From: Cymbidium sinense
Taxonomy: Eukaryota; Streptophyta; Magnoliopsida; Asparagales; Orchidaceae
NCBI GenBank assembly: GCA_021442155.1
Contig: CM038229.1
Coordinates: 91,793,716 to 91,857,715, forward strand
Reading direction: 5' to 3'
DNA length: 64,000 nucleotides
The notes under the pieces were generated by a model that was not told where the DNA came from, ran no database searches, and worked only from the letters and a program-made list of their open reading frames with translations. Within the stretch, counting starts at the first letter, position 1, and each line of letters begins with the position of its first letter. This document shows positions 50,995 to 60,604 of this stretch, one piece after another. The position numbers and the translations under genes were made by a program.

Positions 50995-51815
50995 TTTCGC
51001 ATTTCACTTAGAATTATTCTACGAACTCTAATATTTTATTTTGTAAATCTCATATCAATATCTCTTCACAACTAAACTTACATATTCAATAAGAGTAACT
51101 ATAATCTCAAAATAATAAAAAAAAAATCATAACATAAACCCAAAATCTTATATGCATTCACCAAATTATTTTACAAACTCAATAAATTTATTTTGCAAAT
51201 CTCATATTACTATTTCTTCATAACTAAACTTACATATTCGGCTAGAATAATTATAACATCTAAATAATAAAACACTACCATAAGCCCTAAATCTCATATG
51301 CATTCAAGAAATACACAAATTTAATCAAACAAAATTACTATAATCTCAATCTACCATAACAACAAAACTAAATAAGCGAATCATATAAAATATAATCATA
51401 TATAACCTCTAAATAATAATAAAAACACTAATATAAGTCCTAAAACTCATATGCATTCACAAAATACACTAATCTAATCAAACAAATGTATTATAACTCA
51501 ATCTAGCCTAACAATATAACTAAATAAGTAAATTATATAAAATAAAATCATATATAACCTCTGAATAATAGTAAAAACACTAATATAAGCCTTAAAACTC
51601 ATATGCATTCATAAAATACACAAATATAATCAAACAAAGGTATTATAACTCAATCTAGCCTAACAATGCAACTAAATAAGCGAATCATACAAAATAAAAT
51701 TATATATAATCTCTAAATGATAAAAAAAACACTAACATAAGCCCTAAAACTCATATGCATTTACAAAATACACAAATCTAATAAAAAAAAAGTATTATAA
51801 CTCAATCTAGTCTAA
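50995..51815 (+). repeat. 152-base tandem repeat array
   Basis: About 5.4 copies. 'tatgcatt' occurs at 51,151, 51,297, 51,450, 51,602 and 51,754, a spacing of 146-153 bases. Units share 'aaaacactaa(t/c)ataag' and 'cataaaatacac'-like words; the two left-most units are more diverged. The array ends exactly where a Harbinger-like terminal sequence begins. Confidence 0.9.
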
Positions 51816-51834
51816 GGGGCTATTTGGTTCCGTG
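51816..51834 (+). repeat. PIF/Harbinger-like left terminal sequence
   Basis: ggggctatttggttccgtg preceded by TAA, in the style of Tourist/PIF-Harbinger ends and their 3-base target site. A possible partner (gaactaaatgaggcc followed by tta) lies at 56,012-56,026, but it matches only loosely and the flanking triplets differ. Confidence 0.5.
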
Positions 51835-52327
51835 TAAAGTAGGTGTAATGTAATTTAAATACATGCAATTCTTCTTTTCCCGTGTTTGGTACGTGGTAAA
51901 TTAATTACCGTGTAAAATTTTACGGTATTTGAAATTCCTTCCCGAGCGTATTCTCCGTGTAAATGAAATATCCCGAATCGAGCGAATTTAGAAGTCACGG
52001 TTAACAACCGCGCGCAGAACTCCTCCTCCGCTATAATCAGATACCCGCCTTCGATACCTACCAATGTGAGAGAATAGAGCCGCAAACCATGTGCCGACGG
52101 GAGGTGGGATCGCATTCGACATTTCGTGATTCTTTTTTTTGATTTTGGCCAGAGAACCGTCGCAGAACCTTCTATCACAGAACTCTTCCATATCCAAGAT
52201 TAGGTACATCCTTTTTCCTCTTCCTCCCTTTCTCCACTTATTTGTTTCTCATTCTCCTTCTCCCAATGTCGGTCTCTTAATTTCTGCATTTTAGTTGTTA
52301 TTTTATTCTTCTCCTTCCCTTTCTCTC

Positions 52328-52469
52328 CTCAACCAAGTGGAAGAAGGATTGAGGAGTTTAGACTGTTCTTTGAAAGAAATGATTTTGACTTTGCCAAGAG
52401 TGGAATATTATCTGAAGGAAGGTGGATACCAAAGAGAAAGAAGGTGAAGGCACAGTCTAAACTAGCTTG
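52328..52469 (+). other. Unrecognised C-terminal exon-like fragment
   Basis: An open stretch reads RRIEEFRLFFERNDFDFAKS and then EGRWIPKRKKVKAQSKLA before a TGA near 52,467. Composition and ending look like a real last exon, with a possible splice acceptor (ccaag) just before it. I do not recognise the protein. It lies inside the Harbinger-like region and may be a captured exon. Confidence 0.35.
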
Positions 52470-53102
52470 AATATCGGTTGGCGGGAAGAAAAAAGGTGAA
52501 GGAGAAAGCGTCTGGTAGATGAAATGGGAATTGCTTGCGTCGTTAGGGATTCAAGGGTTTTTAAATACAAATGTTTAGGAAAATTCTACCTCTATCTCTA
52601 ACAGAATTTTCACTATTTCTCCGTTAATTATTCATTATTTTATCGGTTTAGGAAAACTATTACTGGAATTGGAACTAGCTTGAATATTTCATGATAAAAG
52701 AATTAGCTGTTGATTGAATTGAACTCAATTGAGCTCAAGTTCAAACTAGATTAATAGTCAATCTCTAACTCAAGATAAGATAATTAAAAGTCAACTCAAC
52801 TCATCTATACTGTTAGTTCATCATGAATACCCGCCTCTCACAACTTCAAAAACGTTGGTTAAATCCAAAAAAGTGTTGAATCACTCGATTCATAATGTTA
52901 GAATCTCTTACATGACTCTGATCATGATTTCATATAATTGAGGGGGCAATTCACTACTGCAAGTAACATATCAATTGTTCAACAATCACCACTTAAATAT
53001 AAAAACTGCTTTGTTGTTAAAAAAAAAGGATCTGAAATTGTTAGATGGCATGTTTATGTCATCTGTAACAATGGCCAAATGAGGCTATAAAATATAGGAT
53101 GA

Positions 53103-53353
53103 AGGCACGGTAGCGTCTTAGCACCACCAACTTTAACTTTGTCGCAGTCCTTGCATCCCCAGATACCAACAACTTTCAGCTTCACAGCATACTGAATTTA
53201 ATAATGCATATTTTTTCAAGCCAAGTATGTCCATTGAAGGAGAAAACATGTTTCAACACTAAAATCACTTACCTTGCCACGTAACTCAAGTACTTAGCAT
53301 GTCTCCGACCTCCATTTCTTAATCCTTCCTCAAACTTGCACCATAACTGGTGC
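53103..53353 (-). pseudogene. RPL37A: Gene fragment of 60S ribosomal protein eL43 (L37a)
   Basis: eL43 is a small zinc-binding protein of the large ribosomal subunit. On the minus strand one exon (53,353-53,273) reads GTSYGASLRK. It then has an indel and a stop where QIKKMEV is expected, and a KYLSYVAR stretch in place of the Cys-containing KYFCEFCGK. An intron of 81 bases with GT and AG ends follows (53,272-53,192). The second exon (53,191-53,103) reads [20 protein letters not shown] then GGAKTL, after which similarity is lost. The retained intron shows it came from genomic DNA, not mRNA. It is flanked by Harbinger-like sequence, so it may be a transduplicated fragment. Confidence 0.85.
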
Positions 53354-53867
53354 CTAAAAGAATTCATATGAAAGTACACATTAAAGTGAATTTTAATTTT
53401 TTTTCTCTTGATACAACCTGTGAATTTTAATTTTTTATCTTAGTTCGTGTTTAGTTTGCATTTTTTTTCTGTTGGGCATGTACTTGTTCATGCTACAATT
53501 CAGTATATTGATCTTGACAAATATAAGTTCTAATTTTGTACTTATTTGAGACTCGGAAATTGCTGCAAATGCTCTTACATATGTTGTATGTTTCCCTCAC
53601 ATTACAATTATTTAGGTCAGTTGTGCTTAATCATTTTAGTTTATTTCCACTTGCTTTGCCAAAGCATAGGAATGGTTCATAGGAATGCACTATTTTAACC
53701 ATTGTTCAATGCCATATCCACAGATACAAAAAATGATATTACTTTTTTTAAAAAAAAATTTTATAATTCTATCTTTTCCTCAACTAATTTGATGGCTTTG
53801 ATATTCTCCTAAACACTTTTTTGTTATTTTCTGAGTATCAGCTTAGTGAATCTTATTTGTAAAAATA

Positions 53868-53987
53868 ATGGCTGACACATCTGAAGAGGGTGAAGGATGG
53901 TCCTCTGATTACGATGACTTTTCAAATGATGTTGAGATCAATAGAAATCAATTTGCTTCAACCATTCATGCATGCATAACGCTCAAT

Positions 53988-54034
<47 letters not shown>

Positions 54035-54755
54035 ACGCACTAAAGAGAAATCAACAAAGAATTAATCGAAATATTGAGACATACCTTTTAGATTATATCT
54101 TGGATCCGATTGGTGAATATATGGTTTGAATGAAAAAAGCACCTTTTTTCAAATTATGCAATCTATTTCGCATAAGAGGTTTACTTGTAGACACGCTCAA
54201 TGTAAAAATTAAAGAACAAGTTGCTATATTACGATACCCTTGCAAGATGCTAAATCGTTATTCGATTCAACTTTCACCGATCTGGAGAAAGCGTGAGTAG
54301 GTACTTTAATCGCATTATATGTCTTTGTAGGAGAGTTACATGAGATGATAAAGCTCATGACATTGGAAACTCCACATAAAATACAATCGAGACGATAGAT
54401 TCATGCCTTTCTTCAAGGTATGTTAGTGATATCTTATATAAGTATTTTAATGCTCTTACTAATATCACTTATTAATTTTAGGATTGATCTAGATGGAACT
54501 CATATTAAAGCTAGGGTTCCTAAGGAGCATGAATCTGCCTTTAGAGGGAGAAAATTTTATCCCACCCAAAATATGCTTGCAGCAATAGACTTCGATTTGA
54601 AATTTACATATGTCTTAGTTGGGTAAGAAGGTTTAGCACATGATGCTACAGTACTCCGTAATGAATTAATGACAGAGCTTTCTAGTATTCCAGGATTTTC
54701 TACTGAGGAGATTGACACAATTTATGAAAACTTATCAAATAATCACGATAATTGA
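53868..54755 (+). pseudogene. PIF/Harbinger transposase (HARBI1-like) remnant
   Basis: The nuclease of Harbinger elements. It starts MADTSEEGEGWSSDYDDFS at 53,868 and is broken by an (AT)n run at 53,991-54,029. It continues with NQQRINRNIETYLLDYI and KIKEQVAILRYPC (near 54,195). A change of frame follows, then the catalytic region LDGTHIKARVPKEHESAF (about 54,490-54,545), QNMLAAIDFDLKFTYVLVG, and, after a stop in place of Trp, EGLAHDATVLRNEL near 54,629. The first catalytic Asp region normally reads GAIDGTHI; here the preceding bases are changed or spliced. It ends near 54,755. Confidence 0.8.
53991..54029. repeat. (AT)n microsatellite inside the Harbinger reading frame
   Basis: About 19 AT dinucleotides. 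They would encode alternating Tyr-Ile and lead to a stop, so the expansion broke the transposase frame. Confidence 0.95.
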
Positions 54756-56630
54756 TCCTTCCTTTCAAGACCTACGTAATCAAAAGCTAGATGGATGCAC
54801 AAGGAGTTAGGAAGATGATTTTGTGTTTTGTGTTTATGTTATTTTCGTTCAAATCTTATTGTTTACAACTATCTCATGCAACAGTACTTTATCCTAAACT
54901 TAAATTTCTTTTTTGTTGAATATAGACCTAAGTAATAGTTAATGATGTTTGAATGTAATGCACTATGATATTTTGTTAAATATTCCAAAACTTTAGATGT
55001 ATGTCTTTTATTTTTCTTTAGTATTATATGATGGGGTTTGGTTGGCACTTGGTGGTCGTATGATGGTAGGAGAAAAAAAACCTTTCAGCTAGAACAGATC
55101 GAGTGGATGTTTTCATGGCTACATTGTTAGGTTTATGAAGCTAACAGATGGTGATAAGTTGCGTACTCATAAGTACAAAACTTACATATTGAGGTAATGC
55201 TGATGATGATAGTCGAACTCAAACAAGCTAAATTATTTTTCAATGTATCCTTATTTTGTCAGGCATTCAGCCTATAATTATATTTTGTCACACTCATTAT
55301 GGCTATCATTTATGTCATCAAGATGTACAAAAAGGCAGAAAGAAGAGCAAATGTACTTCAATCTATGGCTTAGCTGCATATAGAGATTAATATTTTGATA
55401 TGGACATCCTTGAATATCTGAAAGTGTAATATACTTTTGGACAAACAACCTTGAATATCTGAAAGTGTGGCTTGCATATTTTGTAGCAGTAGTAACATCT
55501 CACTCTGTAATCATTGAAAACATGTTTCCTAAAACTTTCCATGACTTTCTTTGTTTTGAAGGTGAATTATCTAACTGACCAAAGCTTTGAAATCCTAGAC
55601 GATCCATCACATATTGCAATGCTTGAGGTATGAAAGAAATTGTGTGTGAATTTTATATGAAATGCTTTTAGGCTCCTTTTATTACTTGAATTTGGAATAT
55701 ATATTTTAAAATGTAGGAAATTTACATACATATCTCAGAATTTTTACTTATTTATATATCTAGCATTTAATTTTTTGTATAACATCTTAATTTCCAAATC
55801 ACTTCAAAAATATCTCTACCATTAACTTATCTAAAGTGAAGTACACATCTTCATGCATATACTTTGATATAAATTACGATTAAAGTGTTAAGTAAATAAC
55901 TAGAAATATTTAAGATCTAGATATTTAAATACATCGAATTCTATGATTTGTTTGTGAATTATCATAAAATATAATGATTTTATTTTCACATATAAATCGC
56001 CTATCTTTTCAGAACTAAATGAGGCCTTACCTATTCACAAAACCTCAGCTTTATTATCCTCATCAACACTGCGTTTGATACCTCTATCAGGTTGGCTTAC
56101 TCTATCAACAAAGAGATACGTCTTTCATACGTCCAATAATAGTGGGTATTCAAAGATGTATTGTGAGATGGTAAGTTGTTTGAATTTTCTCTGTACCTTT
56201 CTTTAAGAAATCTGGTAATCAATATGCAAATGAGCCTTCAAGATTACATGTCATTCCTGTGGCACTTCTGACTCCATGTGTTTCATCACAAGGAATCCTG
56301 GTGGAATTTGTGTGTTTGTTTGTTGACTTTATGTATCAAGTGTAATTTGCTCGCAAAAAGTGTATGATTTCATTTCATATTTCATTTTAGAGTTTGTCGC
56401 TTCATATAATTCACCTTCAAACCTTAGGATGTGAATATACCTCCATAAAGGTATGCAAAATTGACTAGGTTTTTCCCCACTTATGATGTCATAATCCTAT
56501 AATCCGCTTTGTGCCACCTTTGAATCTTCTCCCAAAAAAATTGTGGGAACGCCTATATTTAGATATCTTAGAAATCCAATCAAAGTGATAAAATGAACTA
56601 GCAAGTTTTAATGATTTTCCTTTGAGATAG
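54756..56630. other. Interval between Harbinger transposase and the ARF-GEF-like exon
   Basis: AT-rich with no confident gene. An exon-like word (LTDQSFEILDDPSHIAMLE, followed by GT) lies near 55,572-55,630 and another open stretch ends at a GT near 56,172. I could not assign either. The loose right-end Harbinger candidate is at 56,012-56,026. Confidence 0.35.
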
Positions 56631-56817
56631 AGTCGAAGTGAAACAATTGATGCTGAAATCAAAACCCCAAGAGAAGCTTAAACCTGGTGAGGTGAAATTA
56701 GTATCATTCTGTGGACAGATTTTAAAAGAAGCTTCTGATCTTCAGCCAGGTTTAATTGAGAATGCTAATGCAAATGTACATCGAGTACTTGACTTGCGAG
56801 CTCCTATTGTAGTCAAA
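56631..56817 (+). pseudogene. Exon resembling a BIG-type ARF-GEF
   Basis: A single exon with a plausible acceptor (gatag, ending 56,630) and donor (aaa|gtaaac at 56,817/56,818). It reads [20 protein letters not shown], then [19 protein letters not shown] and LRAPIVVK. This resembles the conserved stretch near the C-terminus of plant brefeldin A-inhibited ARF guanine-exchange factors (BIG1-5), where 'VKLVSFC...VLKE' and 'HRVLELRSPIIVKVL' occur. No neighbouring exons were found, so it is a fragment, possibly captured or left from a deleted gene. The exon itself is intact. Confidence 0.55.
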
Positions 56818-57728
56818 GTAAACTATTCAGTTTTAGTGAGACTTTTATATATATATTTTTCTTCTCCTTGAGCAATTGGCATCTTCTTATGGTTTCATGT
56901 TATTCACTATTGAGCTAGTATCTTGTAATCATTCATGTTCTTTCATATGGAATAGCATGTTTCAATTCATCCTTGTATTGATCTAATATCTGTCAATTTT
57001 TCAAGAAATAATTTCTCTGAACTTTTTCCAATCCATCTGCTTGAAGGTTCATGTATAAGAAGCTTATGCCATGGATTTTGTTTTCTTATTTACTTTGAAG
57101 AATAAAATTAGTGTACTTTCTAAATCTATAGTGTAATCAATTGGTTATAGAGTATGCATTCTTTAATATATTGCCCATATCTTACTGCATTTTTTGGCTA
57201 GTTTATTACAGCGTAATTGATTTCATCTCCACCCAAATTTTCCCATTATAATTCCATCTTATGCATTTATTGAACTCAACATACTGAGTTTAACATGCAT
57301 AATTAGTGTCCTTTGTATAGGTCACCACTCGGAGTTAAATCCATAAGAAGACTTCCTGTCTTAGGGATTTTTTTGGGTACCGTTCTTGATAGTAATTCTT
57401 CACAAAAGGTTCAGCATATATGATAGTACTCGAACAAAAAAGTGTTTAATATAGAGATAGTACTAGTCATGTCGTTGGTTACCTTCTTTACTTAATCATT
57501 AACTTAAACTCGGAGATAAGTCATTCATTTCATATATTGAACTTGTTGTAGCTTTTGTTCTAAGTCTAGAAATACTATAGTGGTTTGTGATCCATATGCT
57601 ATAACATACTTTCCTAAGAAGATAGGCATCCTATAGTGGTTACAATTTGAATTTTTTAAGTTATTATTTGACCGGAAAAAGTGCTTAATCATTAGTTGAC
57701 CAAAATGCTCCTTACTTTTTGTTTCAAG
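56818..57728. other. AT-rich interval, no gene seen
   Basis: No repeat match or protein-like stretch was recognised between the ARF-GEF-like exon and the LINE. Confidence 0.4.
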
Positions 57729-57746
57729 GGTGGATTCAGTGATATC
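57729..57746 (+). repeat. LINE target site duplication, 5' copy
   Basis: ggtggattcagtgatatc, identical to 59,098-59,115. Confidence 0.9.
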
Positions 57747-58970
57747 AATAGAAGTGTGGAAATGTTTAGGAGATCAAGGATTTTCTTGGCTTACAAATCT
57801 TTTTAATGTTATTTTAAAGACTAAAAGATGCATGTGGAGAAAGAGTTTGTTGGTTCCTATATTTAAGAAAGGTGATGATGCACAAGATTGTGCAAATTAT
57901 AGAGGAATTAAGTTAATGTGCCATACATTAAAATTATGGGAGAGAGTAATTGAGCATAGTTACGATGATGTAAGTTTCTCAATCGGTTTGGCTTCTGGGT
58001 AGATCTACTATGGATGCTATACATTTGTTAAGAGGTTTGATGGAGAAGCATAGAGAAAATAAAAGGATCTACATATGATATTTATTGATTTAGAGAAAGC
58101 TTATGATAAAGTCTCAAGAGATGTTCTTTGGAGAGTTCTAGAACGAGAAGTTAATATTGGTTATATTCAAGTCATTAAGGATATGTATACTAGTGCCACT
58201 TGTGTCCAAACACAAGGAGGATTCACAAACTATTTTTCTATTTCAGTTGGATTACATCAAGGATCAACATTAAGCCCTTATCTTTTTACTTTAGTTATGG
58301 ATGTTCTTACGAGGCATTTACAAGAAGATGTACCTTGGTGTATGCTTTTTGATGATGACATTCTTCTTGTTGATAAGACTAGAGAGGGAGTCCAACAGAA
58401 ACTTGAATTATGGAGGTCAACTTTAGAGTCTAAAGGTTTTCGTTTAAGCGGATCTAAAACTGAATATATGGAGTGTAATTTTAGTTGTAGAAGTTTTAGT
58501 GGTAGTGTTGTGACTTTAGGTGATCAAGTCATTAATAAGAGTGATTCGTGATATTTAGGCTCTATTGTTCAAAATGATGGTGAAATAGATGGAGATATTA
58601 TTAGTAGAATTCAAGTTGGATGGTTGAAGTGGAGGAATGCATCCCTATTATGTGATAGAAAAGTTTCACTTAAACTTAAGAAAAAATTTTATAAGATGGT
58701 GGTAAGACCAGAATGCAGAATGTCCAATAAAAAAGAGAAACATAAGACTAAGTAAGTTAAGATGAGATGCTGGATGATTGGCTACCCTGAGATAGAATAG
58801 AATGCAAAATGAGTATGTTCGGGAAAAAGTTGGAGTAGCTCCAGATAAGATTAGGGAGAGTCGCCTTAGATGGTTTGGCCACATAAAGCGCCTCCATGAC
58901 CAGAGAGTAGATTTAGATTTGTTATGTTAAGAAAGGAGAGGTAGACCTAAAAGACTTGGTTAAGATATAT
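57747..58970 (+). pseudogene. RTE LINE reverse transcriptase remnant
   Basis: The enzyme would copy LINE RNA at the nicked target. It reads EVWKCLGDQGFSWLTNLFN near 57,752, KGDDAQDCANYRGIKLM near 57,870, then [20 protein letters not shown] (near 58,078), [18 protein letters not shown] (near 58,250) and the catalytic region as FDDDILLVD (near 58,348). The family has FADD here, so one Asp precedes the pair. The TEYMECNFS word lies near 58,460. Stops or frame changes occur near 58,000, 58,075, 58,549 and after 58,715. The endonuclease half is missing because of 5' truncation. Confidence 0.88.
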
Positions 58971-59097
58971 AAAAATGATCTTAGTATACCGAATTAAATG
59001 AGAATTTGACACATAATAGGACACAATGGAGACGAAGGATTCATGTAGCCGACCCCACCTAGTTGGATTAAGGCTTGTTGTTGTTGTTGTTGGTGGT
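57747..59097 (+). mobile_element. 5'-truncated RTE-type LINE
   Basis: A non-LTR retrotransposon fragment of 1,351 bases bounded by a perfect 18-base target duplication. It begins inside the reverse transcriptase and ends in a short repeat tail (about four GTT then GGT units), the usual 3' end of plant RTE LINEs. The 3' part encodes the conserved 'RPHLVGLRL' word just before the tail. Confidence 0.92.
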
Positions 59098-59115
59098 GGT
59101 GGATTCAGTGATATC
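59098..59115 (+). repeat. LINE target site duplication, 3' copy
   Basis: Perfect match to 57,729-57,746. Confidence 0.9.
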
Positions 59116-59515
59116 GTTCATAGTTTTAGTAGATAATTCTCAAAGATATGATGCAATTTTTTAGCTGTCGTTTTCTTGATATTTCACATAGCAACTTCAA
59201 CAAAATAATTACTTTTCAATTTAATTTTCACTAGCAGTAATCAATGGAATTTCAGCAAAACATGAGTTTTAGGTAATGATTTGACATAACATCTAATCTC
59301 AATTTTCATTAATATTTAAAACCTTAAAAAGTGAAAGTTTACATGAATATTTTAGTTAAATTTTTAAATAATGGGAATAAATTTTCGAAAACATAATGAT
59401 CAATTTAAGTAGTGTAAAAGAGGTGTAATATAATTTATTTATTTTAGTGTTCAAGTTATAGAATTAATCAACATATCAGAAATAATAGTTATATGTAATT
59501 TTTAATATATATATA
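59116..59515. other. AT-rich interval, no gene seen
   Basis: Sequence between the LINE and the duplicated upstream region. It ends in a short AT run at 59,505-59,519. Confidence 0.5.
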
Positions 59516-60265
59516 TATAAGAGCTCGTTCATGTTCATTTGACTAATTAATTTAAAAAGCTTAATACTTTTATAAATATTCATTTATTAATAGAGTAATT
59601 ATAAATATCTTATTGCTTCGCTCATTTATGATAATGATCAGTATCATTTAAAGCATTTGAATAAACTCAATTATGACTCAATAGAAAGTTAGATCAAGAC
59701 TCAATATAATATTCAATGTTAAGAGTCAATTAAGTAATTTATAAACTAATTAATGGCAATATTAACCAATTCAAAATAAAAAAATAAATTATTAAATTGA
59801 TTAAAATTTTATTTTTAAAATACAAACAAAAATAAGGTAAATCTTTTCCGCACCTAAGTTTTATCTCAGCTGAATTTTTTTTCACTTAATTTATTTTTTA
59901 TATTTCAATGTTTTTATTAACCTCTCTATTCTTTTTAGTCCCTAGAGGGCTTGGTACAGTTAAAAATGAATTTCAAAATAAAATTTAAAGAAGAATTAGT
60001 CAGTGGTCTAACCACTAGCGAGCGAGTCAAAGAAATCTGGTTGAATTGTCCACTGCTCTATGAAGTTACCATTCAAGCCCATCGATATCATGTACAAAAA
60101 TGATGGAAGGAAGGACAACCGATGGAAATTGGAAGGGGGGATGATGGAAGGAAGGACAACCGATGGAAATTGGAAGGGGGGCGGGGAGACTGGAATCAGT
60201 CTCTTTGGGCTTTCTCCATGCCTGATACGATTGAACGTTCCACAGCCCTCGCCTGACCTTGTAGA
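59516..60265 (+). repeat. Segmental duplication, unsplit copy upstream of the hydroxylase gene
   Basis: Paralogue of 41,432-41,628 joined to 49,490-50,004. It preserves the pre-insertion site of the MULE at 59,705-59,713. It ends 38 bases before the TATA box of the gene, so the duplication carries distal upstream sequence but not the core promoter. Confidence 0.92.
60100..60181 (+). repeat. 41-base tandem duplication in the gene's upstream region
   Basis: Two identical 41-base units at 60,100-60,140 and 60,141-60,181, ending in a run of six G. The paralogous region near 49,880-49,920 has the unit once. Confidence 0.95.
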
Positions 60266-60302
60266 CCACCCCTTCTCACATCCATTCTTCATTCTTCTCT
60301 TC

Positions 60303-60310
60303 TATATAAG
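60303..60310 (+). promoter_or_regulatory. TATA box of the sphinganine hydroxylase gene
   Basis: TATATAAG in a pyrimidine-rich context, about 300 bases before the start codon, consistent with a leader that contains an intron. A second ctatataagg lies at 60,363 and is the alternative. Confidence 0.6.
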
Positions 60311-60412
60311 GCAACAAAAAAAAAACATCAACCCACAACTTCTTCATACACAAGTAGCAAGCTATATAAGGAGGAGAAGAAGAAGAAACAGGGGAGGAGG
60401 AAGAAAAGAAAG

Positions 60413-60556
60413 GTATTCAACAACTATATAGTTCATTTCAGATCTTGAACACTTTCGCTCTCTGTTTCATCATAGAGTGTTTCAAACTTACATGCCAGAT
60501 GCTCTTTCTATGTTTCCAATGGTCTAACACGCAAAGCGTTTTCTTTATTCTTGCAG
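60413..60556 (+). other. Putative 5'-UTR intron
   Basis: Donor ag|gtattc after a purine-rich leader and acceptor ttcttgcag at 60,548-60,556 define a 144-base intron. It lies 48 bases before the start codon. Confidence 0.65.
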
Positions 60557-60604
60557 AATCCATCAAGTTTGATCGAACGATCTTCAATTATAATTGAGCC
60601 AATC

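Noticed and set aside
51855..52209. Minus-strand frames of 107 and 73 codons
   Set aside because: They overlap each other in different frames inside the Harbinger-like left end, with no recognisable domain.
56012..56029. Right terminal repeat of the Harbinger-like element
   Set aside because: It agrees only loosely with the left end and the flanking triplets (taa and tta) differ, so the element's right edge is left undefined.
49788..60292. Similar minus-strand frames at 49,788-50,066 and 60,008-60,292
   Set aside because: They share their ends because the DNA is duplicated, but diverge in frame upstream. No known domain and no sign of selection.
60551..60604. Upstream extension of the hydroxylase frame to about 60,551
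   Set aside because: It would need a TTG start and overlaps the splice acceptor of the 5'-UTR intron. The ATG at 60,605 gives the family N-terminus.
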